A stretch of 5,065 nucleotides of DNA from CAZNFR01 sp964572225 (GTDB lineage: Bacteria > Bacteroidota > Bacteroidia > Bacteroidales > GCA-2748055), in assembly GCA_964572225.1 (NCBI GenBank), contig CAZNFR010000151.1, positions 1 to 5,065 on the forward strand, read 5' to 3'. This document shows positions 1 through 5,065 of this stretch, piece after piece. The stretch's first letter is position 1. Each line of letters begins with the position of its first letter. The translations under genes were made by a program, and so were the position numbers. The notes below the pieces were generated by a model. That model saw only the letters and a program-made list of their open reading frames with translations, was not told the origin of the DNA and did not search any database.

Positions 1-135
1 GGGCGCAGGATTATGAGCATTCCCGAACATCAAAGCGGTGAATCTCTTTATATCGGATTCCTGGATCCGGGGGTCTATTTCCTCCTTGTAAAGCATGAAT
101 GGGGCCTGGAGAGATTGCGAATGATAAAAAAATAA
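1..135 (+). CDS. C-terminal end of a T9SS-secreted protein (type A sorting domain), 5' partial
   Basis: Frame 1 is open from the first base to a TAA stop at 133-135 and gives 44 residues. The tail has the pattern of a type A (Por secretion) C-terminal sorting domain: a short beta strand (SLYIGFL), the near-invariant turn and strand 'DPGVYFLLV' (residues 22-30), a charged loop with W-G, then a last strand ending in basic 'RMIKK'. In this family the tail directs a protein already in the periplasm through the type IX secretion system, where it is normally cleaved and the protein is anchored to the surface or released. The functional domain lies upstream of the window, so its role cannot be read here. 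It ends 57 bases before the receptor gene, on the same strand, which suggests one operon; a surface corrinoid-binding or accessory role is therefore possible but is inference only. Confidence 0.82.
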   Translation, partial: GRRIMSIPEHQSGESLYIGFLDPGVYFLLVKHEWGLERLRMIKK

Positions 136-192
136 TCTCAGGGCCCCGCTTCTTTGATGACTACAGAACGACACGATAATACCTGAAAAAGA
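136..192 (+). other. 57-base gap between T9SS-tailed gene and receptor; no riboswitch or clear promoter seen
   Basis: This spacer is too short to hold a cobalamin riboswitch aptamer (roughly 200 bases). It contains a perfect GGGCCC palindrome at 141-146 with no loop and no T tract, so it is not a terminator. An A-rich stretch (GAAAAAGA, 185-192) stands right before the TTG start, in keeping with Shine-Dalgarno-independent initiation in Bacteroidota. The receptor is most simply read as transcribed from a promoter upstream of the T9SS gene, outside the window. Confidence 0.5.
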
Positions 193-2211
193 TTGAAGAG
201 ATCCCTTTTTATATCGATTTGTTTGATTGCAGTCCTGAACCTTGATGCTCAGGGCATAAGGGATTCCGTATTCGAGATAAGGGAGGTGGAGGTGAGTCGC
301 CAGGGTAGCTTTGTGAGTGAAAAAGCAGGGATGAAAGAGACTCAGGTCGACAGTGCTGTGCTGAATACCAAGATTATACGTAACCTCTCCGATGTTCTCT
401 CTGAAAATACTCAGGTATTTATCCGGAACTACGGCAGGGGTGCCCTGGCTACGGCTTCGTTCCGGGGGACTGCCACCAACCATACCCGGGTGTCCTGGAA
501 CGGGATTCCTCTTAACTCCCCCATGCTGGGTATGGTGGATTTTTCGCTGATCCCGGTTTATATGGTCGACGAAATGAACCTCCAGCATGGAGCAGCATCG
601 CTGGGCTTTCTGAGTGGGGGACTGGGCGGACATGTTGAGCTGAACAACACAGCCCGGTGGAACAACCGGTTCTCGGGGAGCTATTACCAGGGGTTGGGCA
701 GCTTTTCCAGTTTCGACGAGTTTGTCAGGGTAAACGCGGGAAACACCCGTTTTCAGTCGGGAACCCGGCTTTATCATTCCTATTCCAAAAATGATTATCC
801 CTTCACCAACAAATACCTTCCGGGTTACCCCGAAATGAGGAACCAGGATGGGGGTTACAGAAATATGGGGGCTTCACAGGAGTTTTACCTGCGTTTAGGG
901 GAAAAGCACATACTTTCTGCGCGGGTATGGTTTCAGGATGCTCATCGCTCCCTGCCCGGGGTACAGAGCCGGCAGCTCAGAGATACTAGTGTTTACCGAA
1001 GGAACCGGGAAGATAACCGTTTCGTGAAAGCAGTGCTGGGGTTGCAATCCTACCATACAAAGCTGAACTCGGGCTTTCAAACGGGACTGGATCATCAGTC
1101 GCTGGATTATGTGGTGCGCACCGGAATAAGGGGTCAGGGGGAGATCCTGCCTGTCAACTCCGGGAGTCGGATCACTTCCTGGTTTAACCGCTATAATGCT
1201 GAATATAAAGCATCGGACCTCCTCTCCTTCCGGTTGAACGGGAATTACAATTATTACCGGATAAGCACTCTGGATACGGCCGTTCTTCAGGGGTATGACG
1301 CCGATCGCCATGAACTTTCCCTTTTCGGGGGAGCATATTTGAACTTTCGTGAAAGGCTCCTTCTATCCTTCCAACTGAGGAAAGACTGGCTCTCGGATAT
1401 TGAATCGCCGGTGAATGTGAGCATGGGATTTACCCTGAAGCTACTCGATCAGGAACAATTGTTGCTGAAGGGAGGGGTATCGCAGACCGTCAGCAATCCG
1501 GGCCTTAACGACCTATACTGGCAACCCGGGGGGAACCCCGGACTCAATCCGGAAAAAGCCCTGAATGTGGAGGCAGGACTGGAGTCGAAACTGCCACTTC
1601 CCTTTGGGTTGGTGGAGGCCGAAGTCACGGGGTACCGAATGAGGGTCGATGATTGGATCCTTTGGTTACCCGGGTTCAAAGGCTATTGGGAACCCTTCAA
1701 TCTGAAAGAGGTCCTTTCAACCGGAATGGAACTAAGCCTGAGTCTGAAGGCCAAAGTGGGTATGAACCAATTCCGGGTTCTGGCAAATTATGCCTTCACC
1801 CGTTCGGAAAACAGGGGGGAGCCTCTGGTGGAAGGGGACGAGTCGGGGAACAAACAGTTGCCGTTCATCCCGGTGCATTCGGCAAACCTGCTGCTTTCGG
1901 CGTCGAGGGAGGGATGGCACCTCAGCTTTCAACATAATTTTTACAGCCGGAGGTATCTGCTGAGCAGCAATCGGACCGGACTCAATGATGATTCGGAGGA
2001 TTTGGGACTTGGGAGCGGTGAGAATCCCATGCTTAGCTTGTACCCTTATTTTATGAACGAGATCTCGGTTGGGAAAAATTTTCGATTCAATAAGTTCGGG
2101 GCCGGAATGGAGATCCAGGTCCACAACCTTCTGAATGAGGAATACCGCAGTGTTTTGCAGCGATTTATGCCCGGCAGGCATTATACTCTTTTGATAAAAA
2201 TTGAATTTTGA
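193..2211 (+). CDS. btuB: TonB-dependent outer-membrane receptor, BtuB-like (probable vitamin B12/corrinoid uptake)
   Basis: A complete 672-residue outer-membrane receptor that would import a ligand using energy from TonB-ExbBD. Residues 1-20 form a signal peptide ending in 'LDAQ', a typical Bacteroidota cleavage end. A possible TonB box follows (REVEVSR, about 30-36), then the plug domain at about 45-152, with the usual landmarks LSDVLSE, FRGTATNHTRVSWNGIPLN and GAASLGFLSGGLGG. The remainder is the beta-barrel, including PGLNDLYW and GLNPEKALNVEAGLE (about 438-459) and the terminal NLLNEEYRSV...MPGRHYTL..EF region that ends in Phe, as expected for BAM-dependent insertion. The start is TTG: an in-frame TGA at 184-186 excludes anything further upstream, and the next ATG would remove the signal peptide. 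It lacks the N-terminal carboxypeptidase-like domain of SusC proteins and is much shorter than them. The substrate is inferred from the size, the PMPGR-like C terminus and the BtuG-like neighbour; another chelate or corrinoid is possible. Confidence 0.88.
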   Translation: MKRSLFISICLIAVLNLDAQGIRDSVFEIREVEVSRQGSFVSEKAGMKETQVDSAVLNTKIIRNLSDVLSENTQVFIRNYGRGALATASFRGTATNHTRVSWNGIPLNSPMLGMVDFSLIPVYMVDEMNLQHGAASLGFLSGGLGGHVELNNTARWNNRFSGSYYQGLGSFSSFDEFVRVNAGNTRFQSGTRLYHSYSKNDYPFTNKYLPGYPEMRNQDGGYRNMGASQEFYLRLGEKHILSARVWFQDAHRSLPGVQSRQLRDTSVYRRNREDNRFVKAVLGLQSYHTKLNSGFQTGLDHQSLDYVVRTGIRGQGEILPVNSGSRITSWFNRYNAEYKASDLLSFRLNGNYNYYRISTLDTAVLQGYDADRHELSLFGGAYLNFRERLLLSFQLRKDWLSDIESPVNVSMGFTLKLLDQEQLLLKGGVSQTVSNPGLNDLYWQPGGNPGLNPEKALNVEAGLESKLPLPFGLVEAEVTGYRMRVDDWILWLPGFKGYWEPFNLKEVLSTGMELSLSLKAKVGMNQFRVLANYAFTRSENRGEPLVEGDESGNKQLPFIPVHSANLLLSASREGWHLSFQHNFYSRRYLLSSNRTGLNDDSEDLGLGSGENPMLSLYPYFMNEISVGKNFRFNKFGAGMEIQVHNLLNEEYRSVLQRFMPGRHYTLLIKIEF

Positions 2212-2216
2212 AAATG
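2206..2216 (+). other. Stop-start junction between receptor and lipoprotein genes
   Basis: The bases TTTTGAAAATG contain the receptor's TGA stop (2209-2211), an in-frame TTG overlapping it (2208-2210) and an ATG two bases after it (2214-2216). Either start lets a ribosome ending on the receptor re-initiate on the lipoprotein. No Shine-Dalgarno sequence is seen just upstream, which is A/T-rich (TTGATAAAAATTGAAT), as is usual in Bacteroidota. Coupling is inferred from the spacing. Confidence 0.6.
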
Positions 2217-3332
2217 AGAATCCGGTTTTATATAGGGTTGTTGCCCCTATTTTTCCTGCTTTCCTCCTGCATGGATGACGGGGAGTGGTATGAGATAAAC
2301 CGGGTCGATCCCGCGGAGGATACGCTTTTGAACCGTTATATCGCTGAACAAAGTGGTCTTTTCATTCTGAATGAGGGCAATTTGTTTTACCATAATGCTT
2401 CGCTCAGCTATTATTTTATCGATTCCTTGAAGGTGCTCAACGATGTGTTTTTTCGCGCCAATGCACTGCCTTTGGGCGATGTGGCAAGTTCGCTGAGTAT
2501 TCGTGACAGCCTGGCGTACATAGTGGTGAATAACAGCGGGAGGATTTATGCGATGGATATCCGGGATTTCAGTCTGAAGGGGGAGATTACCGGACTGGTT
2601 TCGCCGAGGTTCATACATTTTGTCGGGCATAACAAGGCCTATGTAAGTGATCTTTATGCACGGTCCATCAGCATTGTGGATCCTGTGGGATTGAAACTTA
2701 CCGGGCGCATTGATGTGAACAACGGGAATCCTGATTTTTACCAGCATTCCACCGAAAAGATGGTGGGCTGGGGGAATCAGGTTTTTGTGGCCTGCTGGAG
2801 CTATGATAACACAATCCTGGTGGTGGATTCGGAAACTGACCGGGTCAGGGATTCCATCACGGTGGTGAAGCAACCGGTGGATATGGAGATGGATCGCTTC
2901 GGAAGACTATGGGTGCTGAGCGACGGAGGTTACCCCGGTAGCCCCTATGGATATGAGCAACCGGGACTGACGCGCATCAATCCGGTGAGCCTTGAGATCG
3001 AAAAGCTTATCCCGTTGGAACAGAGGAACCGCCCCACCGGGATCGCCATGAACGGAACCGGGGATACCCTGTATTTCATTAACCGCGATGTATACCGGCT
3101 GCCTGTGCTGTCGGAAAAGGAACCGGAAATTTTTATCCACAGTCCCTACACTACCGGCTTTACCAGCGGATTTTATGGTCTCGCGGTAGATCCATTCACA
3201 TCCGATGTCTACGTTGCGGATGCAATCGACCATGTACAGAGAGGTACAATTTACCGTTACGATGTTAACGGGAACCTAATGGATAGTTTTAAAGCGGGGA
3301 TCATTCCCTCGGAATTTGCCTTCAGACCCTAG
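2214..3332 (+). CDS. btuG: Surface lipoprotein with YncE/DUF5074-like beta-propeller, BtuG-like corrinoid-binding protein
   Basis: A 372-residue lipoprotein probably displayed on the cell surface, where BtuG-type proteins bind cobalamin very tightly and hand it to the partner BtuB. Residues 1-19 are a lipoprotein signal with lipobox LSSC (Cys19), followed by M-D-D-G-E, an acidic surface-export signal of the Bacteroidota kind. The mature part starts with signatures of this family: 'FILNEGN' (50-56), 'NASLSYY' (61-67), 'NALPLGDVASS' (83-93) and 'YIVVNNSGRIYAMD' (102-115). Repeated blade-like units follow (AYVSDLYARSISIVD, VFVACWSYDNTILVVD, RLWVLSDGG, TLYFINRDVYRL, DVYVADAIDHVQRGTIYRYD), consistent with a propeller of about seven blades. 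ATG 2214 is preferred as start; an in-frame TTG at 2208-2210 overlaps the receptor stop and would add two residues. The tight junction implies co-transcription, probably with translational coupling. Actual corrinoid binding is inferred from family and context. Confidence 0.85.
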   Translation: MRIRFYIGLLPLFFLLSSCMDDGEWYEINRVDPAEDTLLNRYIAEQSGLFILNEGNLFYHNASLSYYFIDSLKVLNDVFFRANALPLGDVASSLSIRDSLAYIVVNNSGRIYAMDIRDFSLKGEITGLVSPRFIHFVGHNKAYVSDLYARSISIVDPVGLKLTGRIDVNNGNPDFYQHSTEKMVGWGNQVFVACWSYDNTILVVDSETDRVRDSITVVKQPVDMEMDRFGRLWVLSDGGYPGSPYGYEQPGLTRINPVSLEIEKLIPLEQRNRPTGIAMNGTGDTLYFINRDVYRLPVLSEKEPEIFIHSPYTTGFTSGFYGLAVDPFTSDVYVADAIDHVQRGTIYRYDVNGNLMDSFKAGIIPSEFAFRP

Positions 3333-3350
3333 AGGATCTCTCAGGACTCT
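3324..3350. terminator. Imperfect palindrome across the convergent gene ends, possible bidirectional terminator
   Basis: CCT-AGAG (3328-3334) can pair with CTCT-(C)-AGG (3338-3345) around a GAT loop with one bulged C. A further three pairs, AGA (3324-3326) with TCT (3348-3350), lie outside a small internal mismatch. The structure covers both stop codons: TAG 3330-3332 on the plus strand and TCA 3341-3343, read as TGA on the minus strand. There is no clear T tract on either side, so it is not a standard intrinsic terminator. It may only slow polymerase or protect 3' ends, or it may be chance. Confidence 0.25.
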
Positions 3351-5065
3351 TTCACCAGTCCGGGGATTTTGGTGAGACCAAATTCTTCGGCATAACGGGT
3401 CGCCTGATGCATAAAGGCCTGAATCCTAAGATCAATTGAGCTGTCCTCCTGTCCGTCGTACGCAATATTCAAATGAGGAATATTGTTATGATCCTTTCTG
3501 AGCTGTCCGGAAACGGAGCTTACCAGGGTTCCCGGCATGCAGGTGAAAGGAAGAATATTGGCGATTCCGCTTATTCCCTTTCCGGCCAGGATTGCTGAAG
3601 TGCCCAGGTTAAGGGCAGGGTCTCCGTCGTAATGCCTGTGAACATAAGGATCGCAGGCATTGAGCATTTCCTTGACGCTTATCTCCTTATCCTCGTCAAA
3701 CCATCCGTGGAAAACACGGCTGATCCTTTTCGCTGAGGCTTCCTGACTATATTCCTGGATCTTTGATCGGATCAGGCCTTTGAAATCCCTTTTCCACTTA
3801 CTGTCGCGGGTATACCGTATGGTGCTGTATGCCAGCCACTCGGCAAAGGGGGCGATCCAGGTTTCGGCTCCGGCTTTTTCCAGACGCTCAACCAGTCGAC
3901 CACTGCAAAAAGCATTGTCCCTCATAAAGATCTCTCCGACCACCGCTATCACCGGCTTTCTTTTTCCGTTGGAAAGAGGAATCGAATCGAAATCATGTAC
4001 AATATCGACCAGCTCATTCACCAGTTTGTGTCCGCCACTCTCCATGCATTTCACCAGGCTGGCAACGGCGTTTTGGTAAACGATCTCCGTACTGCCCGGG
4101 ATCATCTCGTAGGGTTTCCTTTCCTGTTTCAGCTTCCGGATCATATCCAGGGCCACAAAACCCTTCCATGTGTTGAAGCGAAACCGCGTTCCGTGTCCGC
4201 CGGAAATATCCTCATAGGAACTGTCGTTGCTGGGGGCAATGATCTCTGTATCCCTGTATCCGAGTCGGTCAAAAAGCACCCTCTGGAAACGGTTGTATTG
4301 CCCGAAACGACAGGGTCCGTTATGGTCGGGCATGAAAAAGCTTACCCGGGAAGGGTCGGTATCCGGATCCATCAACTTTTTCAGAAAGCTTCCGGTGGTG
4401 CAGATCATGGGAAAACATTCCCGTCCCGAAGTGTATTTGCGGGCAAGATCCAGGTCTTCCTGAGTCTGCATGGGAAGCGACCATGACTGTATTCCGAAGC
4501 TGCGGGCTACGGCGGCAACCACATGGGATGCATCGTTCATGTAAGGGAAATACAACACCCTGTCCTTCATGGGTGTTGAGGAAAGTTTGCGGGGACGGTA
4601 AACTTCTTTATCTCCGTCCTCATTCATTCTCGCTCCTTTGAGGCTGTCGAGAAAGGCTTCGTAGCGGGTGATCATCCCAGCATCGGCACTGTGTTCGTCT
4701 ATTTCCAGTTCCATATAGGGTTTCCCTGCCATCTCTTCGTGGACGAAATGGGAAAGGAAAGAGTCGGGTCCGCAGCGGAAATTCCCCATATAGATGGCAT
4801 GAAGGCGTTCGTCGCCGGCAATGATCCGGGCGGCCGAGAGGATCTTCCTGCCGTTGGGCCAGTACATTTTATGATAATCTTCCGTGATTTCCGACTCGTC
4901 CAGAAGCAGGAAATCCATCGGGATGGGAATCACATCCAGGTTGATGAGTTTATCCTTTATGCTCAGATTAAGAGCCGGATCGCCCGTGTTGTAGGGCCGG
5001 CCCATAATGACCAGACAGGTTTTGTCTTCCGGAAGGCGGGACAGTACCTCGAGTCCGCGGACTTT
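3341..5065 (-). CDS. C-terminal part of a large 2-hydroxyacyl-CoA dehydratase activase-like protein (DUF2229/COG3581 type), 5' partial
   Basis: The visible 574 residues run from the window edge to TGA at 3343-3341. The methionine at 5005-5003 is internal: the frame stays open upstream and residues before it (TCLVIMGRPYNTGDP) belong to the conserved motif. Landmarks, counted from that Met: GRPYNTGDPALNL (2-14), the end of a DUF2229/COG3580-like domain; FRCGPDSF (76-83); a second module with ECFPMIC (196-202), GPCRFGQY (231-237), GEIFMRDNAFCSGRLVE (357-373), GDPALNLG (461-468) and FTCMPG (487-492), resembling COG3581. Cys78, 197, 202, 232 and 489 sit in family motifs and are candidate iron-sulfur ligands. 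Relatives often carry BcrA/HgdC-type ATPase activase domains ahead of this region in one very long chain (about 1,400 residues); those would lie off the right edge. The true substrate of this cytoplasmic family is unknown. It is a separate transcript, convergent with the uptake genes. Confidence 0.85.
   Translation of the reverse strand, partial: KVRGLEVLSRLPEDKTCLVIMGRPYNTGDPALNLSIKDKLINLDVIPIPMDFLLLDESEITEDYHKMYWPNGRKILSAARIIAGDERLHAIYMGNFRCGPDSFLSHFVHEEMAGKPYMELEIDEHSADAGMITRYEAFLDSLKGARMNEDGDKEVYRPRKLSSTPMKDRVLYFPYMNDASHVVAAVARSFGIQSWSLPMQTQEDLDLARKYTSGRECFPMICTTGSFLKKLMDPDTDPSRVSFFMPDHNGPCRFGQYNRFQRVLFDRLGYRDTEIIAPSNDSSYEDISGGHGTRFRFNTWKGFVALDMIRKLKQERKPYEMIPGSTEIVYQNAVASLVKCMESGGHKLVNELVDIVHDFDSIPLSNGKRKPVIAVVGEIFMRDNAFCSGRLVERLEKAGAETWIAPFAEWLAYSTIRYTRDSKWKRDFKGLIRSKIQEYSQEASAKRISRVFHGWFDEDKEISVKEMLNACDPYVHRHYDGDPALNLGTSAILAGKGISGIANILPFTCMPGTLVSSVSGQLRKDHNNIPHLNIAYDGQEDSSIDLRIQAFMHQATRYAEEFGLTKIPGLVKES

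Noticed and set aside
141..146. GGGCCC palindrome as a terminator after the T9SS gene
   Set aside because: There is no loop and no following T tract; six-base palindromes are common by chance.
153..185. Bacteroidota-like promoter: TTTG at 153-156 and TAAT at 177-180, spaced 20 bases
   Set aside because: The -7 element lacks the TTTG half of the TAnnTTTG consensus, and transcription would begin nearly at the TTG start codon, leaving almost no leader.
895..2181. Open frames on the minus strand and in another plus frame inside the receptor gene (895-1311, 1449-1679, 1653-1937, 1732-2181)
   Set aside because: They overlap a clearly real gene, lack recognisable domains or signals, and have compositions expected of shadow frames.
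2247..3233. Minus-strand open frames inside the lipoprotein gene (2247-2873, 2907-3233)
   Set aside because: They are antisense to a well-supported lipoprotein and show no family motifs.
193..3332. SusC/SusD-type glycan uptake pair
   Set aside because: The receptor lacks the N-terminal carboxypeptidase-like domain and is about 300 residues too short for SusC; the partner is a beta-propeller, not a helical SusD.
3780..4486. Plus-strand open frames opposite the activase-like gene (3780-4079, 3995-4486, 4227-4463)
   Set aside because: They are antisense to conserved cysteine motifs of the real gene and have no recognisable protein features.
3341..5005. Complete 554-residue gene starting at the Met at 5005
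   Set aside because: The frame is open to the window edge and conserved family sequence continues upstream of this Met, so the gene is cut by the window.

Overview
The window looks like part of a Bacteroidota chromosome, probably an anaerobic or fermentative member that has a type IX secretion system (T9SS). Four things point there: a T9SS-type sorting tail at the left edge, an outer-membrane receptor with an 'AQ' signal-peptide end, a lipoprotein with an acidic stretch directly after its lipidated cysteine (the Bacteroidota surface-export signal), and weak or absent Shine-Dalgarno sequences with at least one TTG start.

Left part (1-3332, plus strand): three genes in the same direction, tightly spaced. 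They are the last 44 residues of a T9SS-secreted protein, a complete 672-residue TonB-dependent receptor of the BtuB type, and a complete surface lipoprotein of about 372 residues with a YncE/DUF5074-like beta-propeller resembling BtuG. The receptor and lipoprotein are adjacent to overlapping (TTTTGAAAATG at the junction). This is the arrangement of Bacteroidota vitamin B12 (corrinoid) uptake loci: the lipoprotein captures the corrinoid outside the cell and passes it to the TonB-driven channel. The truncated T9SS protein may be a further surface component of the same locus, but its functional domain lies outside the window.

Right part (3341-5065, minus strand): the C-terminal 574 residues of a large protein related to the 2-hydroxyacyl-CoA dehydratase activase family (DUF2229/COG3580 end followed by a COG3581-like region). 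It is rich in conserved cysteines that look like iron-sulfur ligands. Its reading frame is open through the right edge, so the start is missing. It converges on the uptake genes with only 8 bases between the two stop codons, and an imperfect palindrome covers that junction.

I found no RNA genes, mobile elements, CRISPR arrays or riboswitch. The only non-coding stretches are 57 and 8 bases long. The parts belong to known families; the less usual points are the T9SS-tailed neighbour of the B12 locus and a duplicated GDPALNL motif in the activase-like protein.
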